NCBI RefSeq assembly: GCF_900172275.1
Contig: NZ_FWFT01000001.1
Span: forward strand, 62,001-126,000
Origin: Pseudooctadecabacter jejudonensis
GTDB taxonomy: Bacteria; Pseudomonadota; Alphaproteobacteria; Rhodobacterales; Rhodobacteraceae
Length of the DNA stretch: 64,000 bases
Reading direction: 5' to 3'
Shown: piece by piece, positions 26,092-35,503 of the stretch
Layout: the number at the start of each line of letters is the position of its first letter
How positions within the stretch are numbered: the first letter of the stretch is position 1
Made by a program: the position numbers and the translations under genes
The notes under the pieces: model-generated
Database searches by the model: none
Seen by the model: only the letters and a program-made list of their open reading frames with translations
What the model was told of the DNA's origin: nothing

Positions 26092-26988
26092 ATGATCCCA
26101 CGGATTGATGCGGAAAAACTGTTGGCGGGGGATGCGGGCGTTTTGGCCGAGGTGGCAGTGGCGGCCCGTGAGATCGGGTTTATGACCCTTTATAACAGCC
26201 CGATCCCCGCGTCGGAGATTGCAGAGGTTTTTGCCGCTTATGGTGCGTTTTTTGCCCTGCCTGCGTCCCAAAAGGAGGCGGTGAATATGGCGCGTACAGG
26301 GTCCAACCGCGGGTGGGGCGCGCCCGGGTCCGAACAGGTCGATCCGGACGCCAACCCCGATTACAAGCAGGTGTTTGATTGCGGGTTTGAGGTTGAGGGG
26401 TCAGATTTGGCCGCTTATGCGCCCAATCTTTGGCCTGATGCGCCGGACGGGTTTCAGACGATCATTGAGAATTATTATGCCCGCGCGCTGGCCTTTTCTG
26501 GCGATGTTCTGGCGGCGATTGCCCAGGCGATCGGGGAGGATCCCAGCTATTTTCGGGATCAGTTTGATGCGCCCATGGCGCTTTTGAGGGGCAATTATTA
26601 TCCCACGCGGCCTGCGTGGGCGGGGGAGAAGGATTTCGGGATTGCCACGCACACCGACTACGGCTGTCTGACGTTGCTGGCCATGGACGGCACGCCGGGG
26701 CTGGAGGTGCGCAAGCGTGGGGGCGGGTGGATCCCTGTGTCGGCGCCCGTGGGCGAGTTCGTGATCAACTTTGGCGAGATGCTGGAGATTTGGACCGACC
26801 GACGTGTCATTGCCACGCCGCACCGTGTTGTGGGCGGGCGCGACGAACGGATGTCGATTCCGTTGTTTTACAACCCAAATGCGGACACAAACGTGGCTCC
26901 CATGGGGTCGGGTCAGGTGGTGCGGGCGGTGGATCATCTGCAGGCGCGGTTTGACGAAACCTATGTCCATTTGCAGGACAAAGGCTGA
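26092..26988 (+). CDS. Isopenicillin N synthase-like 2-oxoglutarate/Fe(II) oxygenase
   Basis: A 298-residue non-haem iron oxygenase. The N-terminal DIOX_N-like region runs from PRIDAEKLLAGD, and the jelly-roll core carries the iron ligands HTDYGCLTLL (His and Asp) and ATPHRVVGG (His), with Arg in ERMSIPLFYNP to bind the cosubstrate. Members hydroxylate or desaturate small molecules; the substrate here is unknown. It stands alone between divergent tpiA and a convergent TfoX-like gene. Confidence 0.9.
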   Translation: MIPRIDAEKLLAGDAGVLAEVAVAAREIGFMTLYNSPIPASEIAEVFAAYGAFFALPASQKEAVNMARTGSNRGWGAPGSEQVDPDANPDYKQVFDCGFEVEGSDLAAYAPNLWPDAPDGFQTIIENYYARALAFSGDVLAAIAQAIGEDPSYFRDQFDAPMALLRGNYYPTRPAWAGEKDFGIATHTDYGCLTLLAMDGTPGLEVRKRGGGWIPVSAPVGEFVINFGEMLEIWTDRRVIATPHRVVGGRDERMSIPLFYNPNADTNVAPMGSGQVVRAVDHLQARFDETYVHLQDKG

Positions 26989-27004
26989 CGTTTCAATGGC
27001 TTGC

Positions 27005-27328
27005 CTAGAGATGTTGAAGCGCGCGGCGGGCCAGATCCACGGCCTCGTCGGGGTCATCCATAGCGCTATCGGGCAGGTGCCAGTAGGGCATGTTCGTAGG
27101 GGAGCCGTCTTTGCGCAGGTAATGCCATTTTTCCAGCCCCATGGCGGTCAGCTCAGCGGCAAAAGGCCCAGCACCTTTGATCAGGATGCCGCCGTGGGGA
27201 TGGATGATCGCGAAAATGGTGCCTTGGTGATAGATGCACAGGCCACCCATCATTTTGCGCGTGCTGAGATCGCCAAGACCGTCAAAGAGTTCAAGGGCTT
27301 GGGCTGCGTCAGCGTCGCTGAGACTCAT
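27005..27328 (-). CDS. TfoX N-terminal domain protein
   Basis: A 107-residue protein with the TfoX N-domain pattern: GDLSTRKMMGGLCIYHQGTIFAI early and EKWHYLRKDG with MPYWHLPD late. In Haemophilus TfoX controls competence, but single-domain homologues in alphaproteobacteria have no established role. Its start overlaps the stop of the upstream Fe-S carrier gene by 4 bp, so the two are probably co-translated. Confidence 0.85.
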   Translation of the reverse strand: MSLSDADAAQALELFDGLGDLSTRKMMGGLCIYHQGTIFAIIHPHGGILIKGAGPFAAELTAMGLEKWHYLRKDGSPTNMPYWHLPDSAMDDPDEAVDLARRALQHL

Positions 27329-27690
27329 GGTTTTGGGGTCAGCGCATCGTCAAACTTGATGGATTCGCCGCAGCCGCAGGCTTCGGTGACGTTGGGGTTG
27401 CGGAACTTGAAACCGGCCTCCAACAGGCTGATTTCATAGTCAATTTCGGTGCCGAACAGGAACATTTGCGCCATGGGGGCGATCATCACGCGGGCACCGT
27501 CTTGTTCAACGACTTCGTCGAGCGGATCAACTTCGGTCACGTAGTCCATGGTGTATTCCATGCCCGCGCAGCCGCCCTTTTTGACGCCAATGCGCAAGCC
27601 CTGATGGCCGTCCTTTTCCATCAGTTTGGCGATTTGGCTTGCGGCCTTGTCCGTTATCGTGACCGCCTGTTTTCCAGGTATTCCAAACAT
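27325..27690 (-). CDS. A-type iron-sulfur carrier (HesB/IscA/SufA family)
   Basis: A 121-residue protein with the three conserved Cys of A-type carriers: one in GVKKGGCAGMEY and two in EACGCGESI. These bind or pass on Fe-S clusters. The position directly after a SufT-like gene and the C-terminal extension ALTPKP are noted. The surrounding suf operon is not in the window, so whether this is SufA or ErpA cannot be settled here. Confidence 0.9.
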   Translation of the reverse strand: MFGIPGKQAVTITDKAASQIAKLMEKDGHQGLRIGVKKGGCAGMEYTMDYVTEVDPLDEVVEQDGARVMIAPMAQMFLFGTEIDYEISLLEAGFKFRNPNVTEACGCGESIKFDDALTPKP

Positions 27691-27717
27691 TTAGAGGCCT
27701 TTCTTAAACCACTGCGC

Positions 27718-28104
27718 CTACATGAAGCCCAGTTCAAGCCGCGCTTCGTCCGACATCATGTCCATGCCCCATTGGGGTTCCCACACCAGATCAACATCCA
27801 CGGTTTTGACACCGGCCAGCGGTTCAACCGCATCGGCCACCCAGCCCGGCATTTCACCAGCCACGGGACATCCCGGGGCGGTGAGGGACATTTTGATGTG
27901 CACCTCATTTTCGCCGTTGATGTCGATCGTGTAAATCAGGCCGAGGTCGTAGATGTTCACCGGAATTTCGGGATCATAAACGGTGCGGCAAGCCTCAACG
28001 ATATTGTCATAGAGGGGATGATCGGTGGTTGAGGGCTGAATAAGCGGCGTGCCCTCCATCGGGGTGGTGTGCGCGCTGTCTTGCGGGGGTGTTTGGTCGG
28101 TCAT
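27718..28104 (-). CDS. sufT: SufT-like Fe-S assembly protein (MIP18/DUF59 domain)
   Basis: A 128-residue protein with a variable N-terminal 45 residues and a DUF59 domain: VYDPEIPVNIYDLGLIYTIDI, then MSLTAPGCPVAGEMPGW with the conserved Cys, then VDLVWEPQWGMDMMSDEARLELG. Such proteins help mature Fe-S proteins. The start MTDQTPPQDS at 28104 is preferred; an upstream in-frame start at 28188 lacks support. The A-type carrier gene follows at 27 bp. Confidence 0.9.
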   Translation of the reverse strand: MTDQTPPQDSAHTTPMEGTPLIQPSTTDHPLYDNIVEACRTVYDPEIPVNIYDLGLIYTIDINGENEVHIKMSLTAPGCPVAGEMPGWVADAVEPLAGVKTVDVDLVWEPQWGMDMMSDEARLELGFM

Positions 28105-28218
28105 CTCAGAGCCTATCCTAATTCCTGACTGAACATATAGGGATTGGCCCCAGCGGCGTAAAGGGCAGCGCGCCCGTGCCGCCCGCATGTCGGGGCCCGT
28201 CGGCGGAGCAGCACGGGT

Positions 28219-29616
28219 CTAGAGTTTGCGTTTGGACTTGAGGGGGACAGGTTTGACGGAGGCTTCGATATGATCGAACACAAGTCCGGCCAAGTCCTTT
28301 TTGGTCGCTTTTTCAATACCTTCAAAGCCGGGGGATGAGTTAACCTCAAGGATTTTCGGCCCGTCTTTGGAGCGCAGCAGATCCACGCCGGCCAGCGAAA
28401 GATTGAACGCCTTGGCGGCTTTCACGGCAGTGCGCCGTTCTTCGGGGGTGATTTTCACGGCCTCAGCGGTGCCGCCGCGGTGCAGGTTTGATCGGAAATC
28501 ATCGCCTGCCGATTTGCGGCGCATGGCGGCCACCACTTTGCCTGCGACGACGAAACAACGGATGTCCTCACCGGCGGCTTCCTTGACGAAATCCTGCACC
28601 AGAAAATTGGCCTTCAGCCCCCGAAAGGCGTCGATCACGGATTCGGCGGCCTTTTTCGTTTCCGCCAGAACGACCCCCTTGCCTTGGGTTGATTCCAGCA
28701 GTTTGACGATGAGGGGGGCGGTGCCGACCAGCCCCATCAGATTGGATGTGTCCTTTGGCGAGGCGGCGAAGGCCGTCGTAGGCATGCCGATCTTTTGGGC
28801 GGCCAGCACCTGATGGGCGTGCAGTTTGTCACGGCTGGCGGTGATCCCGTCCGAGCCGTTGACGCAATAGGTGCCAAGGGTTTCGAATTGTCGCAGGACA
28901 GCGCAGCCATAAGCCGTGACCGTGGCCCCAATGCGCGGCACGACCGCGTCATAGCGGGGCAGGCGTTTGCCATCGTAGTGAATTTCGGGGGCGAGGGCAT
29001 TGATGGCCATGTAACAGCGGGTGGTGTCGATGACTTCAACCACATGGCCGCGTTCTTCGCCTGCATTCACAATGCGCCGGGTGGAATAATTGTTGGGCTC
29101 ACGGCTGAGGACGGCGACGCGCAGGGCGCGTTTGGGTGTCACCGCCTTGATCTTTTTGGCGGAATAGACGTCGTAGCTGCGCTCGGGCCGAAGGAATTTG
29201 TCGTTGGGCTGGACGATGACGTCATCGCGCAGGGCCTGGCGGCCCAGCAACATCCGCGAGGCCATGCCGCCCCGGTCGGTGAGCGTCACTTCGATGGGCC
29301 AGCTGTGCCCGTCGCCTGCATCCAGCAAGGTTTCGATGACATAGCGCATCTCGGCCTCACCATTGGAGGATGTGACCTCCCGCCGGTCAACGACCGTGGC
29401 AGAACACGGGATTGTCAGGTCATCGCGTCCGGGCACCGGATGCACGGCAAAACGCACCTTAGGGCGGGCCGCGGGGCCGAAGGTTTCGATGTCGAAGGCA
29501 TGCAGGGCGGATGTCCGCGCGCCCGTGTCCACCTTGGCCTTGATGGTCGGCAGGCCCAGTTGCGGAAGGCCCAGCCATTCTTCCCATCCAAGGCGAATTG
29601 CTGTGTCATCGATCAT
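28219..29616 (-). CDS. rimK: RimB-RimK fusion: retropepsin-like zinc-protease domain plus ATP-grasp glutamate ligase
   Basis: A 465-residue two-domain protein. Residues 1 to about 150 match the RimB family, with [16 protein letters not shown] (Asp-Thr-Gly of an aspartic-protease-like fold) and [18 protein letters not shown]. Residues about 165 to 455 match RimK, with [18 protein letters not shown], the ATP-grasp segment [35 protein letters not shown], and the metal site [14 protein letters not shown]. RimK adds glutamates to ribosomal protein S6. Fusing the two domains suggests that modification and its processing are physically coupled. It is divergent from tgt with 61 bp between. Confidence 0.9.
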   Translation of the reverse strand: MIDDTAIRLGWEEWLGLPQLGLPTIKAKVDTGARTSALHAFDIETFGPAARPKVRFAVHPVPGRDDLTIPCSATVVDRREVTSSNGEAEMRYVIETLLDAGDGHSWPIEVTLTDRGGMASRMLLGRQALRDDVIVQPNDKFLRPERSYDVYSAKKIKAVTPKRALRVAVLSREPNNYSTRRIVNAGEERGHVVEVIDTTRCYMAINALAPEIHYDGKRLPRYDAVVPRIGATVTAYGCAVLRQFETLGTYCVNGSDGITASRDKLHAHQVLAAQKIGMPTTAFAASPKDTSNLMGLVGTAPLIVKLLESTQGKGVVLAETKKAAESVIDAFRGLKANFLVQDFVKEAAGEDIRCFVVAGKVVAAMRRKSAGDDFRSNLHRGGTAEAVKITPEERRTAVKAAKAFNLSLAGVDLLRSKDGPKILEVNSSPGFEGIEKATKKDLAGLVFDHIEASVKPVPLKSKRKL

Positions 29617-29677
29617 CGGTGGCCCTTTCCATTTGTGTCATTCTGTCCCAGAAGCGGGGTGAGACATGAGGATATCC

Positions 29678-30808
29678 ATGAAGAACACGTTTTCGTTCGA
29701 GTTGCAAAAGACAGATGGCGCGGCCCGCACAGGCGTGATCCGCACCCCGCGGGGTGAGGTCCGCACACCTGCGTTTATGCCCGTGGGCACCGCCGCGACC
29801 GTCAAGGCGATGATGCCGGAAAGCGTGGCTGAGACCGGTGCGGATATCTTGCTCGGCAACACCTATCATTTGATGTTGCGCCCCACCGCAGAACGGATTG
29901 ACCGTTTGGGCGGGCTGCATCGGTTTATGAATTGGGATCGGCCCATTTTGACCGATTCAGGTGGGTTTCAGGTGATGTCCCTGTCGGGCCTGCGCAAGCT
30001 GACCGAGGACGGCGTGACGTTCAAATCCCACATCGATGGGTCGAAACATGTCCTGTCCCCTGAGACGTCGATGGAGATTCAGCGCCTTTTGGGCTCCGAC
30101 ATCGTGATGTGCTTTGATGAATGCCCGGCGCTGCCTGCGGACAAGTCGCGGATCGCAGACAGCATGCGCCTGTCCATGCGGTGGGCAGACCGCAGCCGCG
30201 CGGCCTTTGGGGACAGGCCGGGACATGCGCTGTTCGGGATCCAGCAAGGCGGGCTTGAAGAAGACCTGCGCGCAGAAAGCGCAGAAGCCTTGCAACAGAT
30301 CGGGTTTGAGGGCTACGCGGTGGGCGGCCTTGCTGTGGGGGAAGGACAGGAGGCCATGTTTGGCTGTCTTGATTTCGCACCCGGCCAGTTGCCCGTGGAC
30401 AAGCCGCGCTACCTGATGGGCGTGGGCAAACCGGATGACATTGTGGGGGCCGTCAAACGTGGCATCGACATGATGGATTGTGTGTTGCCGTCGCGTTCAG
30501 GGCGCACGGGGCAGGTGTTCACCCGCCACGGCGTGGTCAACATCAAGAATGCGCGCCACGCCGATGACCCGCGCCCCTTGGATGACACCTGCCGCTGCCC
30601 GGCCTGCCGCAACTATTCGCGCGCCTATTTGCATCATGTGTTCCGCAGTCAGGAAATGATCTCCGGCATGCTGCTGACATGGCATAATCTGACTTATTTT
30701 CAGGACATTATGCAGGGCATGCGGGCGGCCATCGCCGCAGGCACGTTTGACGCGTGGGAGGCTGATTTTCACGCAGGTCGCGCAGCAGGGGATATTGAGC
30801 CGCTATGA
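29678..30808 (+). CDS. tgt: Queuine tRNA-ribosyltransferase
   Basis: A 376-residue tRNA-guanine transglycosylase that exchanges guanine 34 for preQ1 in GUN anticodons. Catalytic Asp is in [12 protein letters not shown], the second in [17 protein letters not shown], and the zinc site is [18 protein letters not shown]. The ATG at 29678 has GAGG 6 nt upstream; an ATG at 29666 would add four residues. The gene overlaps the next by 4 bp. Confidence 0.96.
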   Translation: MKNTFSFELQKTDGAARTGVIRTPRGEVRTPAFMPVGTAATVKAMMPESVAETGADILLGNTYHLMLRPTAERIDRLGGLHRFMNWDRPILTDSGGFQVMSLSGLRKLTEDGVTFKSHIDGSKHVLSPETSMEIQRLLGSDIVMCFDECPALPADKSRIADSMRLSMRWADRSRAAFGDRPGHALFGIQQGGLEEDLRAESAEALQQIGFEGYAVGGLAVGEGQEAMFGCLDFAPGQLPVDKPRYLMGVGKPDDIVGAVKRGIDMMDCVLPSRSGRTGQVFTRHGVVNIKNARHADDPRPLDDTCRCPACRNYSRAYLHHVFRSQEMISGMLLTWHNLTYFQDIMQGMRAAIAAGTFDAWEADFHAGRAAGDIEPL

Positions 30809-31347
30809 TCCGCGCCGCGATCTTATGTGTTGGCCTCAGCACTGCTGCCTCGGCCGAAAGCCTGTGTGGTGTCACTGACCCGCAGGTCATTCTGGGACAT
30901 CTGTCGGGGGAGTGGTCCTTGACGGGTGCCCTCTCGGTTGAGCTTGAAACCCTGTCGGTGACGCAACCCGTCACAGGCACAGCCTCGGCGCAGGGCGCCG
31001 ACCTGACCCTTCAGTTTCCCATGGAGACGGAGGCGCACACCATGAACCTGCGCCCCGCGCCAGACCGCCGCGATGTCGATTGGGTCGACGATATCCTGAC
31101 AACAGTCGAACAGGACGGGATCGCGGATGATCTGTCGCTGACACCCTGCGGCCCCGAAAGCCTGATCCAATTCATCGGATCCGCTTCGACCGAGGACGGC
31201 CGCAGCCAAATCACCACCATTCTGCCCTATTTTTCCGATGCCATGCTCATGGTGCAAACCGGCGAATGGGCGGGCGAGTGGGGGCTGGCCTTTCTGACCG
31301 GGGCGGCCCTGATGCGGCCATCCAGCGCAGACATCCAAAACCCCTAA
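30805..31347 (+). CDS. Predicted secreted protein of unknown function
   Basis: A 180-residue product with a short signal peptide, [17 protein letters not shown], and two Cys in the mature part (SLCGVTDP and LTPCGPES) that could pair. The mature part alternates short strands, for instance [16 protein letters not shown] and [17 protein letters not shown], suggesting a beta-rich lipocalin-like or barrel fold. I do not recognise the family. Translation is coupled to tgt by an ATGA overlap. Confidence 0.7.
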   Translation: MIRAAILCVGLSTAASAESLCGVTDPQVILGHLSGEWSLTGALSVELETLSVTQPVTGTASAQGADLTLQFPMETEAHTMNLRPAPDRRDVDWVDDILTTVEQDGIADDLSLTPCGPESLIQFIGSASTEDGRSQITTILPYFSDAMLMVQTGEWAGEWGLAFLTGAALMRPSSADIQNP

Positions 31348-31400
31348 AGGCGCCACATCGCAGTCTGTCACGCGGGGGCCAAACAGGCTCCTTGTGTCGT

Positions 31401-31473
31401 TTCTTTGGGTCAAAAATACCTGAAATCTGCGCCGCGCAGCGGCGCGGATCGGATTGGCGCAGCCAATTCGAAA
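31401..31473 (-). repeat. Dispersed hairpin element, copy B
   Basis: Read on the minus strand: the 28-nt unit with ATTGGC-TGC-GCCAAT (31446-31473), then GC hairpin GCGCCGC-TGC-GCGGCGC (31429-31445), then the tail GGTATTTTTGACCCAAAGAA (31401-31420). It lies between the secreted-protein gene and lon. The remainder of the 344-bp gap holds the lon promoter and no gene. Confidence 0.9.
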
Positions 31474-31590
31474 CAAATTCATCCGCAATCTTATGGGTTT
31501 TTCACGGCTTATCCCCACAATTGTCGCCATTGCTGCCTTGCAGCGGGGCGGCCACACGGGCACTCTGTCTCCGACCTGGGCAGGATCCAG

Positions 31591-31618
31591 GTTGAAAGCG
31601 GGCGCAAGACCCCCATCT
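31591..31618 (+). promoter_or_regulatory. Sigma-32 (RpoH)-type heat-shock promoter of lon
   Basis: GTTGAAA (31591-31597), a 13-nt spacer and CCCCATCT (31611-31618) match the known sigma-32 consensus CTTGAAA and CCCCATNT nearly perfectly. It sits 73 bp upstream of the lon ATG. Confidence 0.85.
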
Positions 31619-31691
31619 TTATAATCCAAGCCGGAGACGCGGGCGTTGCCTCAAAGAGGGACGGCGCGTTCTGCCAACAAAGGAACAGAGC

Positions 31692-34103
31692 ATGCAAGAA
31701 CCATTGAGTTCATCCTACCCCGTCCTGCCGCTGCGCGACATCGTGGTCTTCCCCCACATGGTCGTGCCGCTGTTCGTGGGACGCGAAAAGTCTGTCAGCG
31801 CCCTCGAAGAGGTGATGCAGGACGACAAGCAAATTCTTCTCAGCAGTCAGATTGACCCCGGTGAGGATGATCCTGAGACAACAGGCATCTACAAGGCCGG
31901 CGTGCTGGCCAATGTGCTGCAGCTGCTGAAATTGCCCGACGGCACGGTCAAAGTGCTGGTCGAAGGCATTGCGCGTGTGCGCATCACAGAATATCTTGAG
32001 AATGACAAATTCTTTGAAGCCCGCGCCGAATACCTCACCGAAATGCCCGGTGACATGTCCGCGATTGAGGCTTTGACGCGCACCGTGGCGCAGGAGTTTG
32101 AACGCTACGCCAAGGTCAAAAAGAACATCCCCGAAGAGGCATTGTCCGCCGTGTCCGAGGCCACCGAAGCCGCGACGCTGGCCGATCTGGTCGCAGGTCA
32201 TCTGGGCATCGAGGTCAACCAACGACAGGAGTTGTTGGAAACGCTCAGCGTGTCCGAACGTCTCGAAAAGGTCTACGGGCTGATGCAGGGCGAATTGTCG
32301 GTGCTGAAGGTCGAGAAAAAGATCAAGACCCGCGTCAAAACCCAGATGGAGCGCACCCAGCGCGAGTACTATCTGAATGAGCAGATGAAGGCCATTCAGA
32401 AGGAATTGGGCGACGGCGAAGACGGCGAAGGCGAAGTGGCCGAACTTGAGGGCAAAATCGCTGAGGCGAAGCTGTCCAAAGAAGCCCGCGAAAAGGCCGA
32501 AGGTGAGCTGAAAAAGCTGAAAAACATGTCGCCCATGTCGGCCGAAGCCACGGTCGTGCGCAACTATCTGGATTGGATGTTGTCCATTCCGTGGGGCACA
32601 AAATCTCGCGTGAAAAAGGACCTTGGCCGCGCTGAAGCGATCCTCGATGCGGATCACTATGGTCTTGATAAGGTCAAGGAACGGATCGTTGAATATCTGG
32701 CGGTGCAGCAACGCTCCAAAAAGCTCAAAGGGCCGATCATGTGCCTTGTGGGCCCTCCGGGTGTGGGTAAGACCTCGCTTGGGAAATCTGTAGCCAAGGC
32801 CACGGGGCGTGAGTTTATCCGCATCTCCCTTGGGGGTGTGCGCGACGAATCTGAGATTCGCGGCCACCGCCGGACCTACATCGGGTCCATGCCCGGGAAG
32901 ATCATTCAGGCGCTGAAAAAGGCCAAGACGACGAATCCTCTGATCTTGTTGGATGAGATCGACAAGATGGGGCAGGATTTCCGCGGAGATCCGGCGTCTG
33001 CGATGTTGGAAGTGTTGGATCCGGAACAGAACGGCACCTTCGTCGACCACTACCTTGAGGTTGAATACGATCTGTCGAATGTGATGTTCCTGACCACCTC
33101 GAACTCCTACAACATGCCGGGGCCGCTCTTGGACCGGATGGAGATCATCCCGCTGTCGGGCTACACCGAGGACGAAAAGCGCGAAATTGCCAAGCAGCAT
33201 CTGCTGGGCAAGGTGATGAAGAACCACGGTCTCAAAGACAGTGAATTCACGCTTGAGGACAGCGCATTGACGGCCATCATCCGGCACTACACCCGCGAGG
33301 CGGGCGTGCGGAACCTGGAACGTGAGATTGCCAAGGTGGCGCGCAAGGCGGTGACCAAGATCGTCAAGAAAGAGGTCGAAGAGGTCGTCGTCACCGGCGA
33401 CAACATCGATGACTTCCTTGGCGTGAAAAAGCACCGTTTCGGGCTGGCCGAGGAAACCGATCAGGTCGGCGTTGTGACCGGTCTTGCCTATACGTCTGTG
33501 GGGGGTGAGTTGCTCAACATCGAAGCCCTCAGTCTGCCGGGCAAGGGCCGGATGAAGACGACCGGTAAGCTGGGTGATGTGATGAAGGAATCCATTGATG
33601 CCGCTTCGTCCTACGTTCGCTCTATCAGCCCGCAAATCGGGGTGAAGCCGCCGAAGTTCGACAAGCTGGACATCCACGTGCACGTGCCCGACGGGGCCAC
33701 GCCCAAGGATGGCCCGTCTGCCGGTCTGGCCATGACCACGGCGATTGTGTCCGTGCTGACGGGGATCCCCGTGCGAAAGGACATCGCCATGACGGGTGAG
33801 GTGTCCTTGCGCGGCAACGCGATGCCGATCGGGGGGCTGAAGGAAAAACTGCTGGCCGCCCTGCGTGGCGGGATCAGAACGGTTCTTATCCCTGAGGAAA
33901 ACGTCAAGGATTTGGCCGATATCCCCGACAACGTGAAAGAGGGGCTTGAGATCATCGCGGTCAAACATGCCTCTGAGGTGTTGGAGCACGCACTTGTCGC
34001 GGCCCCCGAAGCGATCGAGTGGGACCAGGAGGCCGAAGAGGCCGCCGCTGCTGAGGCCGCGTTGCGCGGGCAGGGCGACGGGGCGGGTCTGACAGCCCAC
34101 TAG
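31692..34103 (+). CDS. lon: ATP-dependent protease Lon
   Basis: An 803-residue cytoplasmic protease that removes misfolded and regulatory proteins. The N-terminal substrate domain begins [19 protein letters not shown]. The AAA+ domain has Walker [14 protein letters not shown] and Walker [13 protein letters not shown]. The proteolytic domain has the Ser in [12 protein letters not shown] and the Lys in [14 protein letters not shown]. Length and domain order are standard for LonA. A heat-shock-type promoter lies upstream and an intrinsic terminator downstream. Confidence 0.98.
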   Translation: MQEPLSSSYPVLPLRDIVVFPHMVVPLFVGREKSVSALEEVMQDDKQILLSSQIDPGEDDPETTGIYKAGVLANVLQLLKLPDGTVKVLVEGIARVRITEYLENDKFFEARAEYLTEMPGDMSAIEALTRTVAQEFERYAKVKKNIPEEALSAVSEATEAATLADLVAGHLGIEVNQRQELLETLSVSERLEKVYGLMQGELSVLKVEKKIKTRVKTQMERTQREYYLNEQMKAIQKELGDGEDGEGEVAELEGKIAEAKLSKEAREKAEGELKKLKNMSPMSAEATVVRNYLDWMLSIPWGTKSRVKKDLGRAEAILDADHYGLDKVKERIVEYLAVQQRSKKLKGPIMCLVGPPGVGKTSLGKSVAKATGREFIRISLGGVRDESEIRGHRRTYIGSMPGKIIQALKKAKTTNPLILLDEIDKMGQDFRGDPASAMLEVLDPEQNGTFVDHYLEVEYDLSNVMFLTTSNSYNMPGPLLDRMEIIPLSGYTEDEKREIAKQHLLGKVMKNHGLKDSEFTLEDSALTAIIRHYTREAGVRNLEREIAKVARKAVTKIVKKEVEEVVVTGDNIDDFLGVKKHRFGLAEETDQVGVVTGLAYTSVGGELLNIEALSLPGKGRMKTTGKLGDVMKESIDAASSYVRSISPQIGVKPPKFDKLDIHVHVPDGATPKDGPSAGLAMTTAIVSVLTGIPVRKDIAMTGEVSLRGNAMPIGGLKEKLLAALRGGIRTVLIPEENVKDLADIPDNVKEGLEIIAVKHASEVLEHALVAAPEAIEWDQEAEEAAAAEAALRGQGDGAGLTAH

Positions 34104-34120
34104 GTGTCCGCAATAAATCA

Positions 34121-34155
34121 AAAAGGGGCGTCCGCTGATGCGGGCGCCCCTTTGC
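34121..34155 (+). terminator. Intrinsic terminator after lon
   Basis: AAAGGGGCGTCCGC paired with GCGGGCGCCCCTTT around the loop TGAT, 18 bp after the lon stop. The A-run before and T-run after would let it work for the convergent S74-domain gene as well. Confidence 0.88.
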
Positions 34156-34178
34156 TTCTTGACCCTTAAAATGTTGGA

Positions 34179-34631
34179 TCAGTCGACGACGTTCAGTGTC
34201 AGACCCAACATATCATAATTCACGGCCATGATACCCCGAGGGCCGACCTGCACAGCCTCAGGTGTGTGGGACAGGACGTCTTGCGCCATCACGCCTTCAT
34301 ACACGGTGCTGTCCCCAATATAGCGGTAATGATAAAGAGGCAGGCCATTGGCTGCGTGGCCTACGGGGTGAATATCGGTTTTCAGGCGCGCGTCGCTGAT
34401 CCTGAACACCTCTTCTGCGCCTCCGCTGCTGCTGGACATCGCGGCGGCGATAAGGGCCACGAGGATCAGCGGGATCAGGATTTCGCCTGACAGGGATCCG
34501 CTTGGCGTGGTTTCTGCAATCACCACGGACGGTGGTGTTTCCATCACAGGTTCGACCAGCCCACCGGCCTGTACGGTTGATGTGATGCCGATCAAGACAG
34601 CGCAGGATGCGCCCAAAATGTGCGTTTTCAT
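34179..34631 (-). CDS. Secreted/membrane protein with a peptidase S74-like chaperone segment
   Basis: A 150-residue protein. It has a signal sequence (MKTHILGASCAVLIGITSTVQA), a hydrophobic helix at about residues 49-66 (EILIPLILVALIAAAMSS), and a C-terminal region with SDARLKTDIHPVG, GLPLYHYRY and YEGVMAQDVLSHTPEAV. The last three are hallmarks of the S74 intramolecular chaperone found on phage tail fibres and endosialidases. The domain is short and the usual helical end is missing, so autocleavage is doubtful. Function unknown; the gene is convergent with lon. Confidence 0.75.
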   Translation of the reverse strand: MKTHILGASCAVLIGITSTVQAGGLVEPVMETPPSVVIAETTPSGSLSGEILIPLILVALIAAAMSSSSGGAEEVFRISDARLKTDIHPVGHAANGLPLYHYRYIGDSTVYEGVMAQDVLSHTPEAVQVGPRGIMAVNYDMLGLTLNVVD

Positions 34632-34830
34632 GTCAATTCCCCCAAGGTTGAACGAGGTTTACGCTGCGTTAATTCTTGCGCTCTGGCAAGTCGTCTTCTG
34701 GTTTTTTGGTCACGCCGGCTGCGAGATTGTGCAAACTAGGGCCTGTATTCGCCCGCGTTTTTAAGTATTGTTTACGAAACGAGGACAATAACAGGGATCA
34801 AATCCGATCCCGCCCACCGGAGCATTCCCC

Positions 34831-35295
34831 ATGGCCGCGCGCAGCACCAAGACCACCAAAACCACAAAAACAGCCGCCAAACCCAAAACGGCCACGGTGA
34901 AGAAGACCGCCGCCAAACCGGCCAAGGCCACAGCGGCGAAGGTGTCTCAGACGGCGCAAGTCCATGCCCCGAAGGCGACTGTCGTTGAAACCGTAAAGCC
35001 CAAAGTGGCGAAGGCACCGGTGAAAAAGCCGGAATTGATTGACCGCATCGTGACCGAAACCGGCCTGAAAAAGAAGGACGTCAAACCCGTGGTTGAGGCC
35101 ATGTTGGCCGTGATGGGGCGCGCGCTGTCCGACGGCGAGGACATGAACCTGCAGCCTTTGGGCAAGGTTATGATCAAAAACACCAAAGAGTTGTCGAATG
35201 CGACGGTTATGAACATCAAGATCCGTCAACCCAACAGTCAGGACGGGGGGCAAGATGGGACGGGCAAACAGCCTCTTGCAGAGGCGGCGGAGTAA
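34831..35295 (+). CDS. HU-family DNA-binding protein with histone-H1-like N-terminal tail
   Basis: A 154-residue nucleoid protein. Residues 1 to about 68 are Lys/Ala/Thr/Pro-rich (starting MAARSTKTTKTTKTAAKPKT) with no predicted fold, like the tail of histone H1. From KKPELIDRIVTETGLKKKDV onward it is an HU domain, although the usual DNA-arm ending is replaced by MNIKIRQPNSQ and an acidic Gln-rich end. Such hybrids bind DNA through both parts. The tRNA-Val gene starts 20 bp after the stop and may be co-transcribed. Confidence 0.87.
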   Translation: MAARSTKTTKTTKTAAKPKTATVKKTAAKPAKATAAKVSQTAQVHAPKATVVETVKPKVAKAPVKKPELIDRIVTETGLKKKDVKPVVEAMLAVMGRALSDGEDMNLQPLGKVMIKNTKELSNATVMNIKIRQPNSQDGGQDGTGKQPLAEAAE

Positions 35296-35315
35296 CGCTA
35301 AACCGCAGTTCGGAT

Positions 35316-35390
35316 GGGTGATTAGCTCAGTGGTAGAGCGCTTCGTTCACATCGAAGATGTCAGGAGTTCAAATCTCTTATCACCCACCA
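35316..35390 (+). tRNA. tRNA-Val (anticodon CAC)
   Basis: A full cloverleaf: acceptor GGGTGAT / ATCACCC, D-arm GCTC...GAGC, anticodon stem CTTCG / CGAAG with loop TTCACAT giving CAC, T-arm around TTCAAAT, and an encoded 3' CCA. It reads GTG codons. Confidence 0.95.
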
Positions 35391-35466
35391 TTTTCCCACC
35401 GCCGGAATTTAAAAAGTCTGCGGGCGTGAGAATGTATGCGGGATGTTAATAGCCTGCGGAGTGTGA

Positions 35467-35503
35467 AAAGGCCGGATCGTTTGATCCGGCCTTTCGCGTT
35501 TTT
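35467..35503. terminator. Bidirectional intrinsic terminator
   Basis: A perfect 12-bp stem AAAGGCCGGATC / GATCCGGCCTTT with loop GTTT lies between tRNA-Val and the convergent DadA-like gene, with A/T runs on both sides. Confidence 0.9.

Noticed and set aside
31710-34121. 803-codon open frame antisense to lon
   Set aside because: It mirrors lon codons, is rich in His, Leu and Arg and has no domain pattern; lon itself is unambiguous.
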